Part shown: positions 1-6,113 of the stretch, piece by piece | Layout: each line of letters opens with the position of its first letter | Position numbering within the stretch: position 1 is the first letter of the stretch | From: SZUA-36 sp041570235 | Lineage (GTDB): Bacteria > Pseudomonadota > Gammaproteobacteria > Xanthomonadales > SZUA-36 | Direction: 5' to 3' | Length of the DNA: 6,113 nt | Assembly: GCA_041570235.1 (NCBI GenBank) | Contig: JBFFWN010000209.1 | Span: 1 to 6,113, forward strand | Notes under the pieces: model-generated | The model's database searches: none | Told to the model about the DNA's origin: nothing | Seen by the model: the letters and a program-made list of their open reading frames with translations, nothing else | Made by a program: the position numbers and the translations under genes

Positions 1-546
1 TATGCCAATCAGAACGACTTTGTCCGGATTCAACTTGGGGCTAAAGCCCAATATGCCGGCAAGATCGGGTTCTCCGCGCCCCAGCAGGTGGGCCAGCGGC
101 ATGCCGTGAATATTGCCGCTGGGTGATACACCGGGAATATTCATGTCGCCGTGGGCATCAAACCAGATCAGCCCCATCTCCTCATTGCGGGCGCGGTAGT
201 GTGCAACAGCACCTGCAACCGTGCCCATGGCGATGGAGTGATCGCCGCCAATCACCAGCGGAAACTCGCCATCGTCCATGTGGTCCCTGACGCACTCCGC
301 CAACTCGGTGCAAACTTCCAGGATTTCCGGCTTGTAACGTGCCTTGCTGTCTTCCAGCGAACGGGTTTCCATGGCCGGCACGAAGATATCCTCCTCACGC
401 GCCACCTGGTAGCCCATTTTGCGGATGGCTGCACCGAGGCCGGCAATACGCATGGCGGAAGGGCCCATATCGGTGCCGCGACGGCTTGCCCCGTGATCCA
501 TGGGCACACCGATGATACGTACTACTTGTTCTTGCCTGTCTTTCAT
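1..546 (-). CDS. rocF: Arginase (ureohydrolase family), RocF type, C-terminus cut by window edge
   Basis: Arginase hydrolyses L-arginine to L-ornithine and urea in the cytosol, using a two-manganese centre. The first 182 residues are present; the family is usually about 300, so roughly the last 40% lies beyond the left edge. Visible family signatures: an N-terminal strand IIGVPMDHG (11-19) then RRGTDMGPSAMR (22-33); VIGGDHSIAMG (98-108), with His103 as a metal ligand; WFDAHGDMN (128-136), with Asp130, His132 and Asp134 as metal ligands; and SPSGNIHGMPLA (141-152), typical of arginases rather than agmatinases. The final metal-binding motif (SFDxDxxDP type) would lie outside the window. The ATG at 546 is the first start after an in-frame TAG at 585-583; a weak AGG lies 6 bases upstream. 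The gene follows the M49-like peptidase by 54 bases on the same strand, so it is probably co-transcribed. Agmatinase or formimidoylglutamase is less likely given the arginase-like N-terminus and NIHGMPL segment. Confidence 0.93.
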   Translation of the reverse strand, partial: MKDRQEQVVRIIGVPMDHGASRRGTDMGPSAMRIAGLGAAIRKMGYQVAREEDIFVPAMETRSLEDSKARYKPEILEVCTELAECVRDHMDDGEFPLVIGGDHSIAMGTVAGAVAHYRARNEEMGLIWFDAHGDMNIPGVSPSGNIHGMPLAHLLGRGEPDLAGILGFSPKLNPDKVVLIGI

Positions 547-600
547 ATATGGCCTGTAAGGTGTCAGATTTCTGCGCGCATTCTATCCCTTTTGCACTTG

Positions 601-2397
601 CTATTCGCCATCCAGGGCCTTGTAGCGCACCATCAGGAAGCGGTAGGTACTGGCATCCCTCAGGTTCTGTGCCAGTTTTTCATGCAAATCGGGTGTCCAC
701 GTGATGTGCTTGTTGATGAAATCAGCGGCCAGCTGGCTGTCACCTTTTTGCTGTATGTTCAGCACTTCCGCCAGCATCGAGCTGATCACATCCAGGTAGC
801 GCTCATAGTGAATCGTCAGCTTTGCATCCACCGGATCAAAGCTCAGAAAACCGTGCTCCAGAAAGTAGTTCATCTGCATCAGCTGCATGGTCTGGTAGGG
901 CTGTTCGCGGGTGCGTGGCTGGCTCTTTTGCAGCACACGTAATACGCTGGCCGCTTGCACCGAGCGGTACACCTCGTCACTCATCACGCCGGTGGCATTC
1001 CAATGCGCGGATGTAAAGCCCGAAACCAGGTCGGCCTTCATTTCTTCGTAATGACTTCCCCAGGGGCTAAGTGCCTCATTCAGATCCTTTCCATCAAGGG
1101 TCTGGTCCACACCAAGGTAGTGACCTACCTCGTGCCACAGTGTGCGGTAAAAGGGTCCGTCAATCGTCAGGTCGTTGGCAAACCCGGGCTTCACAGCGGC
1201 CTGAAACGTCTCCTGCCTGCCTTCAAACAGCTCCGGGTTGGCCATGATGTTGTATCGCAGCAATATCGTGCGCCCGTACTTGCGTGTGTGCGACGAGTCG
1301 TTTGGAAGGATCGATGCCGTGTTGCCGCCGCGTGATTGCCCGAAATCGGCGATGATGTTGTAAACCCCAACCGGGATGTCCTGCTGGATTTTCCGGTCCG
1401 CACCCGCCGGCAGGCTGTCCTGTATGGCCTGCAAACCACCGAGTGCTGCCGAAAGCTCATTGCTCTTTTCAACATCACGCAGCAACACGTTCATGCTCCA
1501 GAACGATTTCACGCCATATAGTGAATCCGCATAGACCTCGTAACTGCCGATCTGTGCGTTCAGGCGTCTGAACTGGCCGCGGACCCAGGATGCATCGCCC
1601 GCTTCATAGTTATCCGTCAGCAGGTCCCGTGCCCTCAACGAAAGGTAGGCGGCAAAATCGGGGTCTTCAGTCTTTACGTCTTCGGCGGCCGAATTGATCA
1701 ACTCGTAGGCTTTCAGAATATCCGGAGCCCAGCGCACGGAGTAGGGAAGGGCATACCATGGGGCATCGTCTTCGCCTTTCTGAATGGCCTCAAGCCGGTC
1801 GCGCAAACCGGGGTGCAATACATCCAGGACAGCGTATTGCTCCAGCATGGCCAGGTCCCTTTCAAGGTTACCTGCCGTGCTCTCACGCACCACGGTCCTC
1901 ACGTCCAGAAACCCCGCCGCCAGTTCCGGCCGTTTTGCAAGAAAGTCATCCAGTACTTCGGTGGTCATACCTTGCGGGTAGACATTTTTGCCTGGTTGTT
2001 CCTCGCTCACCGGCAGTATCGCAACACGCTGGTTGTCAAGCGTGGTGGTCACAGGGCCCTTGGAACGGTAATAGATATCGAGCAGGGCCTGGGTGTGTTT
2101 TCCGCCGCTGTGCAATTTTTGTAAGGCATCCAGCGACTCAAGCGCCTGAGGGTGAATGGAGTCTTCGTATAAACGGTTGAAAATGATGCCAGCCTCAATC
2201 AATTTTTCGGCGGCCGCCTTCTCAGCCGGCGTCAATGACGAGATATCCGGGTCCAGCGTGATATTGCGGGTCTTGGCCAATACTTCAGATGCCTGCTCCA
2301 TCGACCAGTAACCGTCCGGAAGATCCTGCGCCAGGTTCTCGTTAATATACAGGCCAGAGGCCATCAGTGATGTCAGTATCAAAGTTCTGGTTTTCAT
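601..2397 (-). CDS. Exported dipeptidyl peptidase III-like zinc peptidase (family M49)
   Basis: A complete 598-residue protein. DPP III enzymes remove dipeptides from the N-terminus of short peptides using one zinc ion. Evidence: HEVGH at 422-426 (zinc ligands His422 and His426, catalytic Glu423) and EEMKAD at 451-456, matching the second M49 motif (EECRAE/D in classical enzymes; Glu452 is the likely third ligand). A PWYALPYS segment (213-220) and the strand GRTILLRYNIM (375-385) ahead of the zinc helix also fit the family. The first motif is the pentapeptide HEXXH, not the hexapeptide HEXXGH of classical DPP III; pentapeptide bacterial members such as that of Caldithrix abyssi are known. Residues 1-24 resemble a signal peptide: KTR, hydrophobic LILTSLMASGLYI, possible cleavage near NLA/QD, so the enzyme is probably periplasmic. 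The ATG at 2397 is fixed by an in-frame TGA two codons upstream and a good AGGTGA site. Dipeptidase activity itself is inferred. Confidence 0.85.
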   Translation of the reverse strand: MKTRTLILTSLMASGLYINENLAQDLPDGYWSMEQASEVLAKTRNITLDPDISSLTPAEKAAAEKLIEAGIIFNRLYEDSIHPQALESLDALQKLHSGGKHTQALLDIYYRSKGPVTTTLDNQRVAILPVSEEQPGKNVYPQGMTTEVLDDFLAKRPELAAGFLDVRTVVRESTAGNLERDLAMLEQYAVLDVLHPGLRDRLEAIQKGEDDAPWYALPYSVRWAPDILKAYELINSAAEDVKTEDPDFAAYLSLRARDLLTDNYEAGDASWVRGQFRRLNAQIGSYEVYADSLYGVKSFWSMNVLLRDVEKSNELSAALGGLQAIQDSLPAGADRKIQQDIPVGVYNIIADFGQSRGGNTASILPNDSSHTRKYGRTILLRYNIMANPELFEGRQETFQAAVKPGFANDLTIDGPFYRTLWHEVGHYLGVDQTLDGKDLNEALSPWGSHYEEMKADLVSGFTSAHWNATGVMSDEVYRSVQAASVLRVLQKSQPRTREQPYQTMQLMQMNYFLEHGFLSFDPVDAKLTIHYERYLDVISSMLAEVLNIQQKGDSQLAADFINKHITWTPDLHEKLAQNLRDASTYRFLMVRYKALDGE

Positions 2398-2400
2398 CGG

Positions 2401-2406
2401 TCACCT
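2401..2406 (-). promoter_or_regulatory. Ribosome binding site of the M49-like peptidase
   Basis: Read on the minus strand the sequence is AGGTGA, then CCG, then the ATG at 2397. It matches the anti-Shine-Dalgarno complement AGGTGATC well and sits at normal spacing. The TGA inside it is in frame with the gene and acts as an upstream stop, which rules out a longer protein. Confidence 0.8.
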
Positions 2407-2448
2407 GTGATGAGTGCGAAGAGAGAAGTTGACTGGTTTCGAACGGGA

Positions 2449-2477
2449 ATTATATGCGAAAACGTGGCTGGCGTGGA
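2449..2477 (-). promoter_or_regulatory. Probable sigma-70 promoter of the M49-like peptidase
   Basis: On the minus strand a perfect -10 hexamer TATAAT occupies 2454-2449. With a 17-base spacer the -35 position (2477-2472) reads TCCACG, only three of six consensus bases, so the promoter may be of moderate strength or need an activator. Transcription would begin near 2442, leaving a leader of about 45 bases before the ATG at 2397. Confidence 0.55.
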
Positions 2478-2517
2478 TAGGTTGGGGTTTACTGATACTG
2501 CAGATTTGAGCGGTAAA

Positions 2518-2585
2518 GGTCAGGTCACGATTATTGTTGATATCGTTCGTGAACAGCGTGTATCCACAATGATCGCGACCTGACC
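2518..2585. repeat. 68-base imperfect palindrome, REP/MITE-like
   Basis: The left arm 2518-2542 (beginning GGTCAGGTCACGAT) and the right arm 2561-2585 (ending ATCGCGACCTGACC) are reverse complements at 22 of 25 positions. One of the three mismatches would be a U-G wobble in plus-strand RNA and another in minus-strand RNA. The 18-base centre (2543-2560) contains its own small inverted repeat, GTTC/GAAC at 2545-2548 and 2551-2554. The ends GGTCAGGTC/GACCTGACC resemble palindromic intergenic repeats that I recall from proteobacterial genomes, some linked to Y1 (IS200-like, RAYT) transposases; that link is from memory and unverified. There is no transposase in the window. No U run follows either arm, so it is not a typical intrinsic terminator. 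It lies upstream of the peptidase promoter. Confidence 0.75.
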
Positions 2586-2710
2586 GCCTGCCCCCCATAC
2601 AAAAGCCACAGTCCCCCCCCGGTTAACTTGGGTCTTGTACAACGCAATGGGATGTTATCAGTTCGCCTGAGTTCCATTTTCGTTTTTTTACACTTTTATT
2701 TTTGCTTTTT

Positions 2711-2737
2711 TTGTGTATTTACAAAAACAGATATAAA
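2711..2737 (+). promoter_or_regulatory. Candidate promoter of the sensor kinase
   Basis: A -10-like TATAAA at 2732-2737 lies 30 bases before the GTG at 2767. The best -35-like match is TTGTGT at 2711-2716, with a short 15-base spacer and three of six consensus bases. The T-rich DNA just upstream (about 2676-2710) could act as a bent or UP-like element. The match is weak and could be chance in AT-rich sequence. Confidence 0.3.
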
Positions 2738-2766
2738 CTGAACCATGCAGTCGGTAGATTTCAAAT

Positions 2767-5700
2767 GTGAAAATTGCTTCTTACATCATCAGGCGTGACC
2801 CCTCAGATCGGAAAATCATTTTGGGTCGATGCTTTGCCATTGTGTTTCTGCTTGTTGGATGGGCTATGTCATCGGCAGATGTATCGGTTCAGCCAACAAG
2901 CATATCCCTCGATCAAATCACCACAGATGACGGTTTGCCTCAGAACTCGGTTCGAGCAGTTTTGGTTGACCATGATGGTTTTGTCTGGGCCGGCACCGAA
3001 AAAGGCTTGGCTCGCTATGACGGCCATCGGTTTATTAATTTTAGTGAGCTCATACCGGAGATTCCCGAGGATGTCTCGCTGGGACTTCAACTGGATTCAA
3101 AAAACCGGATTTGGACAAGCTGGTATACACATTCGCTAAGAATACTCTCCGCCGATCGGCGCAAAGTGCTGGTGATGAACCAGACCGATGTTTTACCAGA
3201 CGACCTTACCACTAACATGCCCACCAGTTTCATCGAGTTGGAGAGCGGCGACTTCTGGTTCCCCGGTTATGATCGTCTTTTTCGTCTCGATAGAAATGAT
3301 GTGCTTACATCCTTTCCAACAGATTTTCAGGTTCTCGACGGAGCCATGGTTCAGGGACAGTTGATCTTCACTACCTCGGTCGGTTTGTTGCTGGTTAATC
3401 CTGAAACCGAAAGCATGAAATACATCAGTGTGCCGGGTCAGCAGGATGGCACCATCTTCGGAGGAGCAGTCGTCGCTTTGGAGGATGCCATTATTTTCTG
3501 CCATGTTAACGGCGTTTTCCACTACCAGCTGACTACTGGCGAGTTTAAACAACTCACCGGCGATAACGATTTAAAGATCAGTCGATGTAAATTGCTGGGG
3601 TCTGATTTACTAATAAGCCTGTCAGAACCGCAAGAGGAATCTTTTATCCTCAAAACCTTGGATGTTCATACCGGTGAAATCACCGAAAACCCTGCCGGCC
3701 TGCCTGCCTCTGCAAATAAACTATTATCAATCGGTCTTTACGATACATTGATAGATAGAGACGGCGGTCGTTGGGCTCTCATTGGCGATGAGCTTTATTG
3801 GTCTGATGGCGGGAGTGATGAGTTCAGAACGGTCAATTTGCCAAGTAAAATCTTTGGCAACGAAAAAGTATTTTCTCAAAGCAGGTCAGGTGCGGTTTGG
3901 CTGAGAACCGATAGCGAAGGGCTGGCAAAATTCTCTCGTTATTCCCAGCGCTTTCAAACCATCACGCCACCTGAATCTATTTCAGAGTCAGGCAGGATCA
4001 GGGCCATAGCCGTTGATGAGCAAAACAATGTCTGGCTAGGTAGTGATGAACAAAAGGTCTTGTACTGGAACCGGGCTGAGGATTCCTGGGTCGATATGCT
4101 ACCGGGCAACACGGGCGTAATAAAGGGTATCGAAATACTCCCGGATGGAAGTGTCTGGGTTATTCTGCCGGATATCGGAAAGCTGGTTGGTTTTGATTCG
4201 AAAACCGGGCGTCTGGCGAAGGAACACAATTTCAAAACGCTTTCAACGGCAATCAAGCAAACGCCTGATGGGCGCCTGGTTGTGGCTCCAGGCGCCCATG
4301 TCCTACTGATGAATCCGCACACAGGCGCCTCGCAAAAACTCAACAAGGAGCCTCTGAATGGCCAGATCCGGGCTTTTGAACAGGATGCCGAGGGCAATAC
4401 CTGGGTTGGTACGCACGAGTTTGGCTTGATAAAAATCGATGCTGATGGAGAAACAACTTACTGGACGACAAAAAACTCTTCCATCAGCAGTAATAAAATA
4501 TTTTCACTTCATATCGATCGCAACAAGCTGCTATGGATTGGAACATGGCATGGCGGGCTGATGTCATTCAATCCAGTCACCCAAAAGTTCCGCCACTATG
4601 GAATGAAAGCCGGGCTGCCGGATTCCACAGTTTTTGGAATACTGGAAGATAAAGCCGGCCAGCTGTGGCTAAGCACCTATGATGGACTGGTGAGGTTCAG
4701 TCCCTGCAGTGGTGAGAGTTGCCAACCCGAAGTTTACGTTTTTACTCAAAAAGATGGTCTCCAGGCAAACGAATTTGATGCCGACTCGCATTACCAGTCG
4801 TCCCGGGGGGAAATGTTTTTCGCAGGACACGACGGGCTCAACGCCTTTTATCCGGAAACCATTGCCATTAATCAGAACCCTCCTGCGGTCAGGATCAGCA
4901 GGATACTACTTGATGACAAGCCTTTGCCGGGTGCAGAGTCAGAGTTTGTAACGCCCCAGACGGTTTATCTTCCTTTCGATTTTGGAGATTTGCATCTTGA
5001 AGTTTCCAACTTGGATTTTAATAACCCTGTAAAAAACAGGTTTCAATACCGTAATTTGGAGAGGGGTGAAGCCTGGAAGGATTTGCAACAACCCTTTCTG
5101 AGGCTTCATGGTTTAAATAATGGATCACATACCTTTCAGTTTCGTGGTGCAAATAATGATGGGGTATGGTCAGTTCAGGAAGCCGGCATAAAACTGATGG
5201 TTGCACCACCACTTTACCGCCACCCGTTACTGCTCGGTTTATACTTTTTGATCGCAACCCTCAGCCCGATAGCGTATTTTCGCAACCAGCAGGCTCGTTA
5301 CGAACAAAACCGCCAACAGTTGGAAAACGATGTCGCCAAACGCACGCATGAGCTGGTGCTGGCCAATTCATCCCGAGAGCGCTTTTTTGCCAATGTGTCA
5401 CACGAAATCTGTTCGCCCGTACACATGATACTGCTGATGTTGGAAAACCACATGAAGACAGCATCCAGTGAAGAAAAAAACCTGTACAAAAGCGCTACAG
5501 GGTATGCCGCCCAACTGATGGTTTACCTCAAACAACTTGTCAGTGAGGCGCGCTCACATGAAATTGACGGCCGTCTTTACGCTGCGGATATCAGCGGCAT
5601 TATCAACCGCCTGGTTTTAACCAATAAGCCCATCGCCGTGGCGCGTTCGATTTCCATCGAGATTGAGTCATTGCCATCTGAGCCGGTAACGTTTTATTCA

Positions 5701-6113
5701 ACCTCTGCAATCAGTATTTTTTCTAATTTACTTTGCAATGCTCTGGTATATACACCCGAAAATGGCTCTATCAAGATATCTGGCGAGGTGGATGCCAACG
5801 TTTATAAAATGGCTATCTGCAATACGATCACAAGTCAGCAAGCCACTGATATTAATAGCTATTTTGAGCGTGGTGCAAGGGGTGCTTTCAACCCAAACTA
5901 TTTTGGCGGCCATGGACTGGGTTTATCTATTGTCACCAGTGCAATTGAGACATTAGGTGGCTCAATCCATGTTGAGTTGGAAGATGAGCAACATATTGTT
6001 TTCAAAATTGAATTGCCATTGGCTGGTGATAATCTGCGAATGATGCCGGTCGAGGATGACCTGGCATTCAGTTATGAACAGGTTCTTGCGATCAAACTCA
6101 TCAGTGATGACGA
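2767..6113 (+). CDS. Reg_prop/Y_Y_Y membrane sensor histidine kinase, C-terminus cut by window edge
   Basis: A frame of 1115 codons with no stop before the right edge. Layout: residues 1-37 signal or anchor (hydrophobic CFAIVFLLVGWAM at 22-34, possible cleavage after SSA); about 45-690 a beta-propeller sensor with two-component-propeller repeats, clearest at DGFVWAGTEKGL (70-81), GNTWVGTHEFGL (543-554), LLWIGTWHGGL (582-592) and GQLWLSTYDGL (631-641), with degenerate blades between; about 700-815 a Y_Y_Y domain (RFQYRNLE, FRGANNDGVWS); 819-838 a transmembrane helix; then a phosphoacceptor helix FFANVSHEICSPV with His879; N box NLLCNALVYTPE (Asn991); G2 box GGHGLGL (1047-1053). The protein would sense a periplasmic ligand and autophosphorylate in the cytosol. 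Departures: HEICSP instead of HEFRTP, and the G1 box reads NTITS where DxGxG is expected. GTG 2767 is the first start after an in-frame TAG (2755-2757); TTG 2821 or ATG 2866 are alternatives, the last losing the signal segment. A receiver and output domain may follow. Confidence 0.9.
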   Translation, partial: MKIASYIIRRDPSDRKIILGRCFAIVFLLVGWAMSSADVSVQPTSISLDQITTDDGLPQNSVRAVLVDHDGFVWAGTEKGLARYDGHRFINFSELIPEIPEDVSLGLQLDSKNRIWTSWYTHSLRILSADRRKVLVMNQTDVLPDDLTTNMPTSFIELESGDFWFPGYDRLFRLDRNDVLTSFPTDFQVLDGAMVQGQLIFTTSVGLLLVNPETESMKYISVPGQQDGTIFGGAVVALEDAIIFCHVNGVFHYQLTTGEFKQLTGDNDLKISRCKLLGSDLLISLSEPQEESFILKTLDVHTGEITENPAGLPASANKLLSIGLYDTLIDRDGGRWALIGDELYWSDGGSDEFRTVNLPSKIFGNEKVFSQSRSGAVWLRTDSEGLAKFSRYSQRFQTITPPESISESGRIRAIAVDEQNNVWLGSDEQKVLYWNRAEDSWVDMLPGNTGVIKGIEILPDGSVWVILPDIGKLVGFDSKTGRLAKEHNFKTLSTAIKQTPDGRLVVAPGAHVLLMNPHTGASQKLNKEPLNGQIRAFEQDAEGNTWVGTHEFGLIKIDADGETTYWTTKNSSISSNKIFSLHIDRNKLLWIGTWHGGLMSFNPVTQKFRHYGMKAGLPDSTVFGILEDKAGQLWLSTYDGLVRFSPCSGESCQPEVYVFTQKDGLQANEFDADSHYQSSRGEMFFAGHDGLNAFYPETIAINQNPPAVRISRILLDDKPLPGAESEFVTPQTVYLPFDFGDLHLEVSNLDFNNPVKNRFQYRNLERGEAWKDLQQPFLRLHGLNNGSHTFQFRGANNDGVWSVQEAGIKLMVAPPLYRHPLLLGLYFLIATLSPIAYFRNQQARYEQNRQQLENDVAKRTHELVLANSSRERFFANVSHEICSPVHMILLMLENHMKTASSEEKNLYKSATGYAAQLMVYLKQLVSEARSHEIDGRLYAADISGIINRLVLTNKPIAVARSISIEIESLPSEPVTFYSTSAISIFSNLLCNALVYTPENGSIKISGEVDANVYKMAICNTITSQQATDINSYFERGARGAFNPNYFGGHGLGLSIVTSAIETLGGSIHVELEDEQHIVFKIELPLAGDNLRMMPVEDDLAFSYEQVLAIKLISDD
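4268..4299 (+). repeat. Perfect 12-base inverted repeat inside the kinase gene
   Basis: ATGGGCGCCTGG (4268-4279) and CCAGGCGCCCAT (4288-4299) are exact reverse complements around an 8-base loop. The core CAGGCGCC recurs at 4322-4329. The stem is GC-rich and would fold stably in mRNA, within the propeller-coding part (residues about 501-511). No U run follows, so it is not an intrinsic terminator. It may be a chance product of the local codons. Confidence 0.7.

Larger units (their letters stand above)
2398..2766. other. Divergent intergenic region between peptidase and sensor kinase
   Basis: About 370 bases with no supportable gene. From left to right it holds the peptidase ribosome binding site and promoter (2401-2477), a 68-base imperfect palindrome (2518-2585), C runs of six (2591-2596) and eight (2613-2620), two short palindromes (GTTAAC at 2622-2627, TTGTACAA at 2635-2642), a T-rich stretch (about 2676-2720) and a weak candidate promoter for the kinase. 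Both flanking genes point outward, so all regulation of the two transcription units at their 5' ends should lie here. The 65-codon minus-strand frame at 2598-2401 lacks family likeness and overlaps the promoter and palindrome, so I do not call it a gene. Confidence 0.7.

Noticed and set aside
547..600. Promoter or terminator between peptidase and arginase
   Set aside because: A TAGAAT-like -10 (585-580, minus strand) has no -35 partner, and the small TGCGCGCA palindrome (573-580) has no U run after it, so neither is convincing.
151..942. Plus-strand 263-codon open frame
   Set aside because: It is antisense to the arginase and the peptidase, both of which have clear family motifs. Its protein shows no recognisable domain, and it spans the gap between the two real genes.
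2518..2585. Palindrome as a CRISPR repeat or attachment site
   Set aside because: There is only one copy in the window, with no regular spacing, no cas gene and no integrase.
2401..2598. Minus-strand 65-codon frame in the intergenic region
   Set aside because: It covers the palindrome and the peptidase promoter, its product has no family likeness, and it would have to end inside the peptidase ribosome binding site.
2676..2720. T-rich stretch as an intrinsic terminator
   Set aside because: No GC-rich stem precedes it, and both flanking genes point away from it, so no transcript would need to end there.
2774..3139. Plus-strand 121-codon frame beginning with ATG
   Set aside because: It overlaps the kinase N-terminus in another frame and has no family match; the kinase frame shows the signal helix and first propeller repeat here.
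3193..3552. Minus-strand 119-codon frame, and similar ones at 3954-4397 and 5018-5257
   Set aside because: All lie antisense to the continuous kinase frame, which carries propeller, Y_Y_Y and kinase motifs across the same DNA.

Overview
The window holds parts or all of three protein genes and one intergenic region. Base composition is close to balanced by eye. The gene families (long-chain Reg_prop/Y_Y_Y sensor kinase, bacterial M49-type peptidase, RocF-type arginase) fit a Gram-negative, probably gammaproteobacterial, free-living heterotroph. The taxonomic guess is an inference with modest confidence, because no rRNA or tRNA is present.

Left half, minus strand: a complete 598-residue exported zinc peptidase related to dipeptidyl peptidase III (family M49; 2397 down to 601) is followed 54 bases later, on the same strand, by an arginase of the RocF type (546 down to 1). 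The arginase runs off the left edge after 182 residues. The gap between them shows no hairpin-plus-U-run terminator and no good promoter, so co-transcription is likely. The peptidase has an excellent start: a TATAAT box, an AGGTGA ribosome binding site and an in-frame stop just upstream of the ATG.

Middle (2398-2766): a divergent intergenic region of about 370 bases. It contains the peptidase promoter, a 68-base imperfect palindrome with 25-base arms (22 of 25 paired) ending in GGTCAGGTC/GACCTGACC, two poly-C tracts, a T-rich stretch and a possible promoter for the right-hand gene. The palindrome looks like a small dispersed repeat of the REP/MITE sort.

Right half, plus strand: one very long reading frame, open from a GTG at 2767 to the right edge (1115 codons, no stop). 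It encodes a membrane sensor histidine kinase: N-terminal signal/anchor, a large beta-propeller sensor domain with two-component-propeller repeats, a Y_Y_Y domain, one transmembrane helix, a dimerisation/phosphoacceptor region with His879 and a HATPase_c domain. Its H box and especially its G1 box depart from consensus. The C-terminus, perhaps a receiver domain, lies outside the window.

Working model (inference): the exported peptidase releases dipeptides from extracytoplasmic peptides and the cytosolic arginase degrades arginine to ornithine and urea, which would make the minus-strand pair a peptide/arginine utilisation unit. The divergent sensor may or may not regulate it. I saw no CRISPR array, phage gene, tRNA or complete insertion sequence. 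No clearly new system is visible. The items most worth checking are the palindrome, the pentapeptide HEXXH form of the M49-like enzyme, its pairing with arginase, and the degenerate kinase boxes.
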